This document shows, in pieces, positions 11,212 through 22,112 of a stretch of 64,000 bases of DNA. Position 1 is the stretch's first letter. Every line of letters starts with the position of its first letter. The notes below the pieces were generated by a model. The model was not told the DNA's origin, searched no databases, and saw nothing but the letters and a program-made list of their open reading frames with translations. Source of the DNA: Euphorbia lathyris (Eukaryota; Streptophyta; Magnoliopsida; Malpighiales; Euphorbiaceae); assembly GCF_963576675.1 (NCBI RefSeq), contig NC_088916.1, forward strand, positions 12,190,501-12,254,500. Direction: 5' to 3'. A program made the position numbers and the translations under genes.

Positions 11212-11747
11212 CATGAACTTATTCAAATATTTTAATTTAAAAATATTATTAAAAAATTATAAAAACGTTAAATAAAAAATAGACAACTAATATGCGACTT
11301 ATTAAAGTAGGAGAATAAATGCTTATAACGGTGTACCTTATCTCTTTATTATTTCTGCTTATTTTAACACTTAAAACATTTCAATATATTTGACTTTATT
11401 TCAAGTTTCAAGTTTCAAGTTCCTTTTCATGTCTATTTTTTTGTACAATTAAGTTTTATACATTTAGTTATTTAATTTATCAGAACATTTTTAACAGAAA
11501 ACTAGAAATTAATGTAAAATAAAATAATTATCATATTAGTAATAAACATAGCATAATTTATATAAAACCAAGAGTTATGGAGTATATTATATTAAAAATG
11601 AAACTAATCACATATAAATTTATTTAAAACTGTTTGAAAATCGTAACCGAATCTCAACGAGAGACGATTAAAGTTTTCGAAAGAAAAATGATGAAGATGA
11701 TTGTTACATACAAAATTATATTACGTCTAGTAATATGATGCAACTCC

Positions 11748-11963
11748 TTACAAAAGTCTGTACAGATCATTCTTTTTATATATCATCAAGTCACCTTCTA
11801 GACTGCTAGGAAGACCAATCACAAATATCTCTTTGGACCCTTTGAAGTGCTTCAAAATATCAGATATTGAAACATGTAAATTATAATACTCACATCAGCA
11901 AAATCGCAAATTAAAAACGACATGTTTTATCTATGAATGACCCTTGTTTTACTCACCCCTTCT
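11748..11963 (-). pseudogene. RecQ helicase 3' end, truncated copy A
   Basis: The segment aligns with 44,101-44,315, the last exon, last intron and a few bases of the penultimate exon of the RecQ gene. The last-exon part (11,748-11,873) still reads open to a stop ([15 protein letters not shown]...). The splice acceptor AG has become AT, and several substitutions differ from the parent. Homology stops just inside the penultimate exon near 11,963, where an unrelated HSP70-bearing sequence begins. With no promoter or upstream exons it cannot make RecQ protein. Confidence 0.88.
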
Positions 11964-11980
11964 TCATCTGGGTTTTCACT

Positions 11981-12188
11981 TGCTCCTGTTATGTCACTTA
12001 GTGCTTCAAGGGGAGCGTGAGATGGCATCAAACAACAAGATTTTGGGAGAGTTTGACCTTGTTGGTATTCCACCAGCACCACAAGGTCTGCCTCAGATCG
12101 AAGTGACATTCGACATTGATGCCGAGAGACATAAAAAAACATGAGAATAGGATTCTCACGCTAAGCACTAAGTGACATAACAAGAGCA
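11981..12188. repeat. Short fold-back flanking the HSP70 fragment, copy A
   Basis: The arms 11,981-12,008 and 12,162-12,188 are imperfect inverted repeats (CTTGTTATGTCACTTAGTGC type) around the HSP70 piece. Copy B has the same structure at about 17,463-17,670. This may be the remains of a small capturing element or of a repair event. Confidence 0.6.
12001..12123 (+). pseudogene. Mitochondrial-type HSP70 fragment, copy A
   Basis: The plus-strand frame reads [18 protein letters not shown] then [18 protein letters not shown], which matches the substrate-binding domain of plant mitochondrial HSP70 (DnaK family). In an intact protein this is followed by NGIVTVSAKDK; here it switches to unrelated sequence and a stop. 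Only ~41 codons are present, with no introns. It sits directly beside the truncated RecQ copy, in the opposite orientation. It is a captured fragment, not a functional gene. Confidence 0.88.
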
Positions 12189-12363
12189 AAGAATCAACAG
12201 TAACTCTAAATGACTACATTGATTCAGGCTCAGTGTTGCAAGTTAGAATAGAATTCAGACTAAAATGAAATTAAACTAAAGAGAAGAGAGATTTTAATTT
12301 TTTTCTGAGAGAAGGGAATATGATTGGTTGTGAGATGAAGAAAAAGAAGAGAAGTAAGGGGGG

Positions 12364-12373
12364 TATTTATATA
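12364..12373 (-). promoter_or_regulatory. Possible captured TATA box
   Basis: The minus strand reads CCTATATAAATACCCCCC followed by a CT-rich leader, which looks like a plant core promoter. The same motif is at about 17,850 in unit B. It points away from any gene except the chimeric RecQ/HSP70 segment. No transcript evidence is available, so this is a weak inference. Confidence 0.3.
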
Positions 12374-13051
12374 GGTGCAGAAGGAACCTTTAATTGGATT
12401 TTAGTTATTTAACATTAATGTTTGAAATAATACAAATTTAATATGTCTTATTTTTCAATTTTACAGGGCTATAATATTACACTTTAGAGGTAGGTTGTTT
12501 AGTTTATTTCATCTTGGGTGTGTTCTAATTTCCCATTCAAGTATCTGCGGTTTAATAGTTAACCGTACCTAATTTTGTTCTAAATTAAATACTTCTCAAC
12601 TTGAAGCTTTAGTTTGATGGTTAATTTTGCGGATTGCTTCTCTTTCTTCTGCATTTTGTTTTTGTTTTATTGTGTGCACATAACTAAACTGATTATTTAT
12701 TGGAATTGATTTTTCTTATAAGGTATTTAAGGAGGTATACTCAATGGAACTTCGTCGTTTTCCTTTGTTCTATTGTCTGATAATTTGTTTGGAGTTTGAA
12801 AATGTTTTTTTAGAATAACAATAATTTAAATTTTATCCAATTCAAAAGATAGTATAATAGAATTGGAGATTAGTATTTATAAATTCGTCGAAATATATAA
12901 TTTTTTTTTTCCAATCCGTGCAAAAGATAGTATATTTAAAAAAATTAATTTTTTTCCACGTATAATCATATGTTTGTTATCCATTACTAATGGGTGATAA
13001 AATGATACACACGTGAACGATAGATGAATTATTCTACTCCGCCATTCTAGT

Positions 13052-14140
13052 CCACTATTCTAGTCCGCCATTCTAAGCTTTCAAAAATCTATGGATCTTA
13101 CTTGTTCTTAACCATGCTATATCAAATGCTTCTGATTGCTTCTTATCTTGAGTAGTCAGATTCGTTTAATTAGGCATCTTTCTAATTATGTCTGAATCAA
13201 TTTCTGGTTGTGCTCATCTACTACTTGAGTATCGGCCCAAACACCACTTTTCTTTACTGCTCTTATTCTTGCTTGGCAGTCTATCCTTTTAGTCTTTTAT
13301 GAGCTTGTGATTTCCTTCATCTGTCATTGTCGAGTGTCTTATATTTGATGAACTCACCTCCATCTTTGCTGCTAGATACCCTGAAAATGCAAAAACTTTT
13401 TACCTTACTAGATTCTTTGTATGCATATTCCAATGGCTCAAAACCCGAATATGTCGTACATATAGTTGGACACACTACCACATTTGTGTTGTTATATGTT
13501 TTAGTGTAATAGATGCATTTTGAAATGGTGGATAGGATGGTTAAGACAATAATGTGGTGTCTTCAAAATAGGCCAGACAATCGTCCTTCTATCGGGAAGG
13601 TTGCTAAAATGTTGGAAGGTAAAAAGTTTTGTTAAGCAAATATAGCTTGGAAGATGGTGGGTTGTTAAGAAAATATTACACTAAAACATATAACAACAAA
13701 AATGCGGTAGTGTGTCCAACTATATGTACGACATATTCGAGTTTTGAGCCATTGGAATATGCATACAAAAGAATCCAGTAAGGTAAAAAGTTTTTGCATT
13801 TTCAGGGCATCTAGCAGCAAAGATGGAGGTGAGTTCATCAAATATAGGACACTCCACAATGACAGATGAAGGAAATCACAAGCTCATAAAAGACTAAAAG
13901 GATAGACTGCCAAGCAAGAATAAGAGCAGTACAGAAAAGTGATGTTTGGACCGTTAATCAAGTAGTAGATGAGCACAACCAGAAATTGATTCAGACATGA
14001 TTAGAAAGATGCCTAATTAAACTAAACGAATATGACTACTCAAGATAAGAAGCAATATGAAGCGTTTGATATAGCATGGTTAAGAACAAGCAAGATCCAT
14101 AGATTTTTGAAAGCTTAGAATGGCGGACTAGGATAGTTAC
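13052..14140. repeat. Large fold-back hairpin, copy A
   Basis: Two arms of ~460 bp (13,052-13,509 and ~13,679-14,140) are inverted copies with high identity, separated by ~170 bp. Transcription from either strand would give a long hairpin RNA. The loop contains a receptor-kinase fragment. The paired ORFs at 13,327-13,509 and 13,665-13,859 are mirror images of one another and are not genes. Confidence 0.9.
13519..13620 (+). pseudogene. Receptor-like kinase C-terminal fragment in hairpin loop, copy A
   Basis: The frame reads FEMVDRMVKTIMWCLQ then NRPDNRPSIGKVAKMLEG, which is the subdomain XI region of plant receptor-like kinases (WCxQ...RPxM..VxxMLEG). Only ~34 codons are present, with no catalytic residues. 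It lies exactly in the loop between the inverted arms. Copy B has minor differences. Confidence 0.8.
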
Positions 14141-14190
14141 TAATGAATTACTAATGGATGATAAAATAATTACTAACTATATTATTTGCA

Positions 14191-14271
14191 GGGAAATCAA
14201 GAAGCGTACCTGTGACAATTACAAGAAGGAAAGTCAGGGTGAAGGTGACCAACGTTTCTAAGAAAAATTGA
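14191..14271 (+). pseudogene. Possible terminal exon of an unidentified gene, copy A
   Basis: After a plausible acceptor (TTATTTGCAG) an open stretch reads GKSRSVPVTITRRKVRVKV and ends in a stop. The same sequence occurs in unit B at about 19,682-19,762. I do not recognise the family. It may be a captured last exon. Confidence 0.3.
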
Positions 14272-15534
14272 ATTTAAATCTAACGTTAATTCTGTTCTTG
14301 AATTTTGCTCGCGAATAACTTATTAATTATGTTTATTTAAAATCTTTTTAACACAAAATTACATAAGTGCTATGAATATATTTTACGTGGCTTTTAAGGC
14401 AAAACTTGGTCAAATAGTAGATTCTAAGACCCCATTTATTTATCGGAATTTCCTAAAAAAACAAACAACTGATAATCAAAGAAATGTATTAAGAAAATAA
14501 GGAAATATTTACGTTTTGAAAAAGGATAAAATATGTTATTCAGTTTATAAGAACTCTACTCCATTTACCATTTAAAAAAAATCAGAATTCCAACTCTTAT
14601 CTTATGAATAATTTTCATATAAATACAATTAGCTCTGTAATATAAATTTAAAATAGGATTAGTACATAAATATTTTTTCTACTCCGCAACTCATCATAAA
14701 TTTTAATAGAAAACAATTATCACCAAATTCTAAAATTCATCAATATTACAAGTAATATTTGCCAATCATATCAGTACAAATAGAAATTAACAGTAATGAT
14801 TGATTCGATCATTCTTCCATTTTCAATACTGATGAATTTTTTTAAGGCATAAACAAATTCCGAAAATTATTTTTCGGTGTGGTAGTAAAATATCAAAAAA
14901 TATTTTATTTCAAATAAAAATATTTTTTCTTACCCAATATTTTTCTATAAACAAACAGAGACTTAGAAATGATATCGCTTTTTGCTAAAAAAAAGATATC
15001 GCTTTCAAGTGTAATGGGCTTAATTATACTAATGGGTCCTATTATTTTTATAGAAAATTACAAATTTATTTATTTTATTAAATGATAGAATTTTCTAATA
15101 TACTCTAATTATATTTAGAGGGTTTTTTTATTTTCCATATTCAGCAACCCAATATATGGAAATTTGGTGCGTGCAAACAATGAAATCAGATAAGTTTGTT
15201 ATTAGAAATTAAAATTGTATGATTATTATTATAATATAATTGGTTGGATTAACCCAATTGTCATGTCTATCTAAAATAAGATATGGATAAAGATGAACTG
15301 AAGAGGTAAAGAATTAAAAAATGTGAAAGAGGAAGATAGAATAAAAAGTAAGAGTAGAGAGGTCACGTTAAGTATGATCAATTTCAAAAATAATTTATTA
15401 AACTATATTTTTTCAATCATATGCGTACATCATTTTTTAACTCATCAGTAACAAATCACAAATATATATATACACACACACACACATGAAGAAATTTATT
15501 TAATTTATAACGTAACTGTTTAAAAATAAAAAAA

Positions 15535-15608
15535 TGGCCTATGCAGGCCTCGAACCTGCGACCTTCGCGTTATTAGCACGACGCTCTAACCAACTGAGCT
15601 AATAGGCC
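15535..15608 (-). tRNA. tRNA-Ile (AAU anticodon), copy A
   Basis: The minus strand folds as a full cloverleaf: acceptor GGCCTAT/ATAGGCC, D arm GCTCAGTTGGTTAGAGC, anticodon loop CTAATAA with AAT, T arm GCAGG-TTCGAGG-CCTGC, discriminator A. A run of seven T follows directly downstream on the minus strand, a good RNA polymerase III terminator. The internal B box GGTTCGAGGCC is canonical. Common plant tRNA-Ile(AAU) genes have GGCCCAT/ATGGGCC; the C-G pair is replaced by T-A here, so pairing is kept. It is probably functional. Confidence 0.95.
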
Positions 15609-17229
15609 TGAATATTTGCTACTCTAATTATTATTTAGTAGTAGCTTTTCGTTTATCTCGGTAATTTTTGGAGTTCCATTCTAATTGGTTAATTAAAAAA
15701 ATAACTCATTTTATTTTTTATTTTCTTTATATGAAGTCACTCATCAATATACCAATCTTAACATAATCCCACATTGGAAGTTCGAAGGAGAAGAAGCGAG
15801 GAAGATGTATGTTGGTTTAAACCACACATTGATTTCAAATAGATTTCTAAAGGATTTATAAGTTATATAATGAGTCCTTTAGGTAAAGAATCTCATTACC
15901 TCTAATTGTAAGACTTTGTTTTCTAAAGGCTTTATATATTCATTTGACAGTTTCGTTTTGAATTTCATTAAATTTTTTATAGTTCTTTCTATATTCTATA
16001 TGAGTTGGACAAAAAAAAAAATCAAATATTTTAATTTAAAAATATTATTAAAAAAATTACTAAAACATTAAATAAAAAATAGACAACTAATTAGCTTCAA
16101 AAAAAAATAAAAATAGACAACTAATATGTAACTTATTAAAATAGGGGAATAAATGCTTATAACGGTGTACCTTATCTCTTTATTAGTTCTGCTTATTCTA
16201 ACACTCAAAACATTTCAATACATTTGACATAATTTCAAGTTTCAAGTTCTTTTTCATGTCTAATTTTTTTGTACAATTAAGTTTTATACATTTAGTTATT
16301 TAATTTATCAAAACATTTTTAACCGAAAACTAGAAATTAATATAAAATAAAATAATTATCATATTAGTAATAAACATAGCATAATTTATATAAAACCAAG
16401 AGTTATGGAGTATATTATATTAAAAATGAAACTAATCACATATAAATTTATTTAAAACAGTTTGTCACATAAGATTAATTTTTTTTATTAAATTACTTTG
16501 TTACTGTAAACTAATAATATAATTTTTTTATAACTTGTTTATTTATATAACACAAAAATAAAAATAATACATAAAACTTAAATGAGTTTTAATGATAAAG
16601 AACCTAATGACGGGCCTAGTGATGTTAGAGTGCAGTCCAACAATGAGCCAAGGCCATGGAAAAGTTTACAATAGATGAAAGAAACCTCTCCTAAATGAGT
16701 TGCGTTGTAGTGTTATTTCCTATTAAATAATAAAATCAGTTTTCGATGCTCAAACCCTTAACCCTTTATATTTTTCGGTCCTTTCACCAATCTAGATTTG
16801 ATAGCTATGGATTTATCAAATAGGTTTCCTGTGTGTTATTTCCTATTAAATAATAAAACAGTTTAACACATATTCAACTCTCTAACCCTTAACTCTTTAT
16901 ACTTCTGAGTTCTTTCACCGATCCGGATTTGATAACTATGGTTTTATCAAATAGTTTTTTAACCCTCACATAGTTGAGTCTCAGTTATGCTAAAATTACT
17001 AATAATCTCAGGTACAGTGTTAGCTCATTAATACTATCCCCAAAAACTGGTTTTAAATGCACCTTTCACAGCAAAAAAAAATTGAACTCATCCATCATAA
17101 AGTCGTAATCCACATTTGAAAATCGTAATCGAATCTCAACAAGAGACGATTAAAGTTTTGGAAAGAAAAATGATGAAGATGATTGTTACATACAAAATTA
17201 TATTATTTCTAGTAATATGATGCAACTCC

Positions 17230-17445
17230 TTACAAAAGCCTGTACAGATCATTCGTTTTATATATCATGAAGTCACCTTCCAGACTGCTAAGAAGACCAA
17301 TCACAGATTCCTCTTTGGACCCTTTGAAATGCTTCAAAATATCAAATATTGAAACATGTAAATTATAATACTCACATCAGCAAAATCGCAAATTAAAAAC
17401 GACATGTTTTATCTATAAATGACCCTTGCTTTACACACCCCTTCT
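17230..17445 (-). pseudogene. RecQ helicase 3' end, truncated copy B
   Basis: It has the same structure as copy A: last exon (17,230-17,355), last intron, then a break just inside the penultimate exon. The acceptor is again AT instead of AG, as in copy A. The shared breakpoint and the shared acceptor change show that A and B descend from one chimeric precursor. Confidence 0.88.
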
Positions 17446-17482
17446 TCATATGGTCTTTCACTTGCTCTTGTTATGTCACTTA

Positions 17483-17605
17483 GTGCTTCAAGGGGAACGT
17501 GAGATGGCATCAGACAACAAGATTTTGGGAGAGTTTGACTTTGTTGGTATTCCACCAGCACCACAAGGTCTGCCTCAGATCGAAGTGACATTCGACATTG
17601 ATGCC
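17483..17605 (+). pseudogene. Mitochondrial-type HSP70 fragment, copy B
   Basis: The frame reads [18 protein letters not shown] and then [18 protein letters not shown]. It differs from copy A at a few positions; here MASDN is closer to the usual HSP70 sequence. It has the same short inverted arms on either side. Confidence 0.88.
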
Positions 17606-18531
17606 GATAGACATAAAAAAACATGAGAATAGGATTCTCACGCTAAGCACTAAGTGACATAACAGGAGCAAAGAATCAACAGTAACTCTAAATGACTACA
17701 TTGATTCAGGCTCAGTGTTGCAAGGCGGAATAGGATTCAGACTGAAATGAAATTAAACTAAAGAGAAGAGAGATTTTAAGTTTTTTCTAAGAGAAGGGAA
17801 TAGAATTGGTTGTAAGATAAAGAAAAATAAGAGAAGTAAGGGGGGTATTTATATAGGTGCATAAGGAACCTTTAATTGGATTTTAGTTATTTAGCATTAA
17901 TGTATGAAATAATACAAATTTAATATGTCTTATTTTTCAATTTTACAGGGCTATAATATTACACTTTAGATTATTATGATAAGGTAGGTTGTTTAGTTTA
18001 TTTCATCTTGGGTGAGTTCTAATTTCTCATTCAAGGATCTGCGGTTTAATAGTTAACTGTACCTAATTTTGTTCTAAATTAAATACTTCTCAACTTGAAG
18101 CTTTAGTTTGATGGTTAATTTTGCGGATTGCTTCTCTTTCTTCTGCATTTTGTTTTTGTTTTATTGTGTGCACATAACTAAATTGATTATTTGTTGGAAT
18201 TGATTTTTCTTATAAGGTATTTAAGGAGGTATACTCAATGGAACTTCGTCGTTTTCCTTTGTTCTATTGTCTGATAATTTGTTTGGAGTTTGAAAATGTT
18301 TTTTTTAGAATAACAATAATTTAAATTTTATCCAATTCAAAAGATAGTATAATAGAATTGGAGATTAATATTTATAAATTCGTCGAAATATATAATTTTT
18401 TTCCAATCCGTGCAAAAGATAGTATATTTAAAAAAAAATAATTTTTTTCCACGTCTAATCATATGTTTGTTATCCATTACTAATGGGTGATCAAATGATA
18501 CACACGTGAACGATAGATGAATTATTCTAGT

Positions 18532-19626
18532 CCGCCATTCTAGTCCACTATTCTAGTCCGCCATTCTAAGCTTTCAAAAATCTATGGATCTTGCTTGTTC
18601 TTAACCATGCTATATCAAACGCTTCTTATTGCTTCTTATCTTGAGTAGTCAGATTCGTTTAATTAGGCATCTTTCTAATCATGTCTGAATCAATTTCTGG
18701 TTGTGCTCATCTACTACTTGAGTAATAGCCCAAACACCACTTTTCTGTACTGCTCTTATTCTTGCTTGGCAGTCTATCCTTTTAGTCTTTTATGAGCTTG
18801 TGATTTCCTTCATTTGTCATTGTGGAGTGTCCTATATTTGATGAACTCACCTCCATCTTTGCTACTAGATACCCTGAAAATGCAAAAACTTTTTACCTTA
18901 CTGGATTCTTTGTATGCATATTCCAATGGCTCAAAACTCGAATATGTCGTACATATAGTTGGACACACTACAACATTTATGTTGTTATATGTTTTAGTGT
19001 AATAGATGCATTTTGAAATGGTGGATAGGATGGTTAAGACAACAATGTGGTGTCTTCAAGATAGGCCAGACAATTGTCCTTCTATGGGGAAGGTTGCTAA
19101 AATGTTGGAAGGTAAAAAGTTTTGTTAAGCAAATATAGCTTGGAAGATGGTGGTTTGTTAAGCAAATATTACACTAAAACATATAACAACACAAATGCGG
19201 TAGTGTGTCCACTATATGTACGACATATTCGAGTTTTGAGCCATTGGAATATGCATACAAAGAATCCAGTAAGGTCAAAAGTTTTTGCATTTTCAGGGCA
19301 TCTAGCAGCAAAGATGGAGGTGAGTTCATCAAATATAGGACACTCCACAATGACAGATGAAGGAAATCACAAGCTCATAAAAGACTAAAACGATAGACTG
19401 CCAAGCAAGAATAAGAGCAGTACAGAAAAGTGGTGTTTGGACCGTTACTCAAGTAGTAGATGAGCACAACCATAAATTGATTCAGACATGATTAGAAAGA
19501 TGCCTAATTAAACTAAACGAATATGACTACTCAAGATAAGAAGCAATCGGAAGTGTTTGATATAGCATGGTTAAGAACAAGCAAGATCCATAGATTTTTG
19601 AAAGCTTAGAATGGCGGACTAGAATA
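18532..19626. repeat. Large fold-back hairpin, copy B
   Basis: Inverted arms of ~470 bp (about 18,532-19,004 and 19,170-19,626) flank a short loop with a kinase fragment. It is the tandem copy of 13,052-14,140, and both copies retain arm-to-arm pairing. The ORFs at 18,814-19,016 and 19,122-19,388 are arm sequence. Confidence 0.9.
19013..19113 (+). pseudogene. Receptor-like kinase C-terminal fragment, copy B
   Basis: The frame reads FEMVDRMVKTTMWCLQDRPD and then SMGKVAKMLEG, the same receptor-kinase subdomain XI fragment as in copy A. SMGKV here matches the family better than SIGKV in copy A. Confidence 0.78.
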
Positions 19627-21580
19627 GTTACTATTGAATTACTAATGGGTGATAAAATAATTACTAACTATGTTATTTGCAGGGAAATCAAGAAGCGTAC
19701 CTGTGACGATTACAAGAAGGAAAGTCAGGGTGAAGGTGACTAACGTTTCTAAGAAAAATTGAATTTAAATTTAACGTTAATTCTGTTCTTGAATTTTGCT
19801 CGCGAATAACTTATTAATTATGTTTATTTAAAATCTTTTTAACACAAAATTACATAGTTGTAAAATCTACAAAACTAAAGTTTCACACAAAATTCAATAG
19901 TTTAATATTTCTTCCTTTATAGAAATACTATTAATAAAAAAATAATTGAACCAAGTTTTATTATAATTGAGCTTATACATGAGCTTGTTCATAAACCAAT
20001 AGCTGAGCATGCTCGCGAGCTTTCTAGATAAGTTTTGATGTGCTCAAGCTCAGTTCGTTTATAATTCGAACCGAACATTGAGTCGTCCATGAGCGGCTCA
20101 GCTCGTTTATACTCTATTTATCGGAAACTACTACTTTGTCAGCGCTACTAATATTATGGCTCATAAACTTCATTTCATTTTTGACATGTTACATGATACT
20201 AACATTTTGTTAATGGATAAGTTTGGCCATTTGATTTTTTTATTCATATCACTATAAATTATGGTCAAATATCTATTTTTAGGTCATGATTTCGTTACTT
20301 TTTTAACCATTTTTTATTTGGATTTTGATATTAGTATTATATGAAATATAAGGATTTTTATGTTATAAAATGAAATTTAGAGAACGATATTCTCTTGCTG
20401 ATTGGGCTGCTGATTTGACTGAATCTATGATATTGATGAAGGATTGTCCAACTCCAATTTGACAAACAGTTTGTAATGATGCTAGATCGATTTTTCAGTA
20501 ATATTAGTTCAGTTGCAAAAAAAAAAAAAGAAATTTAGAGAACGTTGTTAATATTAACAACATTGTAGTTTAAGAGCTATGAATATATTTTACGTGGCTT
20601 TTAAGAGGAAAAACTTGTTCAAACAGTAGATTCTCAGACCCCATTTGTTTATCGGAATTTCCTAAGAAAACAAACAACTGATAATCAGAGAAATGTATTA
20701 AAAAATAAGGAAATATTTACCTTTTGAAAAAGGATAAAATATTTTATTCAATTTATCAGAACTCTACTCCATTTACCATTTAAAAAAAATCAGAATTCCA
20801 ACGTTAGCTTATGAATAATTTTCATATAATTATAATTAGCTTTGTAATATAAATTTAAAATAGGATTGTTGCTATAAAATTTTTTTTTCTACTCTGCAAC
20901 ACATCATAAATTTTAATGGAAAACAATTATCACCAAATTCTAAAATTCATCAATATTACAAGTTATATTTGCCAATCATATCATTACAAATGGAAATTAA
21001 TAGTAATGATTGATTCAATCATTCTTCCATTTTCAATCATGATGATTTTTTTAAGGCATGCACAAATACCGAAAATTATTTTTCGGTGTTATAGTAAAAT
21101 ATCAAAAAATATTTTATTTCAAATAAAAATATTTTGTCTTACCTAGCATTTTTCTATAAACAAACGGAGACTTAGAAATGATATTGCTTTCAAATGTAAT
21201 AGGCTTAATTAATTATACTAATGGGTCCTATCATTTTAGAGAAAATTACAAATTTTTTTTATTCATTAAATGATAGAATTTTCTAATATATTCTAATTAT
21301 ATTTGGAGGGTTTTTTATTTTCCATATTCAGCAACCCAATATATGGAAATTTGGTGCGTGGAAATAATGAAATTAGATAAGTTTGTTATCATAAATTAAA
21401 ATTGTATGATTATTTTATTTTTGATAGAAATTGGGACGAGACAGAACTTGGGTGGGGTAAGCACCCATGGCCCACGAACTGACAAACCGCAACATATTAA
21501 TAAAAAAAAGTGAGTGTTTGAATAAGAGAAGGGAAAGGAGAACAAACAAAAAGAAGGGGAAGGAGAAAAAATAGGAAAAG

Positions 21581-22107
21581 TCAAGAAAAACGCAAATGTG
21601 AAATACTACAAATGTCATCATTGATAAACCTGTGGCAAAAAGCAGGAGCTGAAGGCCACCAATAGATCACTGAGGAAGAGACTCCAAACTTTACCAATGC
21701 ATCAGCAGCTCTATTTCCTTCCGTAAAGATGTGTGAAAAGAGAATCTTCATCCTAGAGCAAATGCTGAGACAATGCAACCACTCTTGTCGAATACTCCAA
21801 GGAACATCCATGGAATGATGTCTAAGCAGATTAACTACGTACATTGAGTCTGACTCAATCCAAAGCTGATGCCAATTTTTCTCCCAATCAAGTTCAATTG
21901 CGAAAATAGCGGCTTTCAATTCAGTCATATAAGAAAAAGAATGAGGGGTAGAAAAAGCAAAACAACCTTTGGGAAAGCCTCGATAGTTGCGAAAAATACC
22001 TCCCGCTCCTGCCTCGCCAGAAGTGCCAAAAGCAGAGCCGTCCACATTGACTTTAACCCAGCTCGGAGGAGATTTAAGCCAATGGACTGGAATAATATTG
22101 GGAGCAG
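21581..22107 (-). pseudogene. LINE RNase H domain and 3' end
   Basis: The minus frame holds the plant LINE RNase H-like domain: WVKVNVDGSAF near the start, TELKAAIFAIELDW, LWIESDSMYVVNLL and FTEGNRAADALVKFG. It continues directly from the 146-bp LINE piece at 26,773-26,918 once solo LTR 1 is removed (...LLASPKPP + PAPNIIPVHW). The first residues of the ORF that extend to 22,141 come from the LTR end and are not LINE. Confidence 0.9.
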
Positions 22108-22112
22108 GAGGC

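Larger units (their letters stand above)
11212..16020. repeat. Tandem duplication unit A
   Basis: The unit matches unit B (16,021-21,411 plus 41,249-42,145). It contains a RecQ 3' fragment, an HSP70 fragment, a hairpin with a kinase fragment and a tRNA-Ile gene. Relative to B it lacks ~650 bp (counterpart 16,459-17,115) and ~715 bp (counterpart 19,856-20,571). The stretch 12,210-13,040 holds no gene; 14,272-15,534 is AT-rich with no gene; 15,609-16,020 is spacer with no gene. Confidence 0.85.
16021..21411. repeat. Tandem duplication unit B, left part (split by LINE)
   Basis: This unit is homologous to unit A and, over its first part, to 42,146-44,315 beside the RecQ gene. It continues at 41,249 after the LINE insertion. 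At 16,720-16,960 it has about two copies of a ~125-bp direct repeat. The spans 17,680-18,530 and 19,765-21,396 are AT-rich and hold no gene; 19,990-20,120 is hAT-MITE-like AGCTCG-rich sequence. Confidence 0.85.

Noticed and set aside
12976..14140. Protein genes in the mirrored ORFs of the hairpin arms
   Set aside because: The ORFs are inverted copies of each other with no domain and no conserved start.
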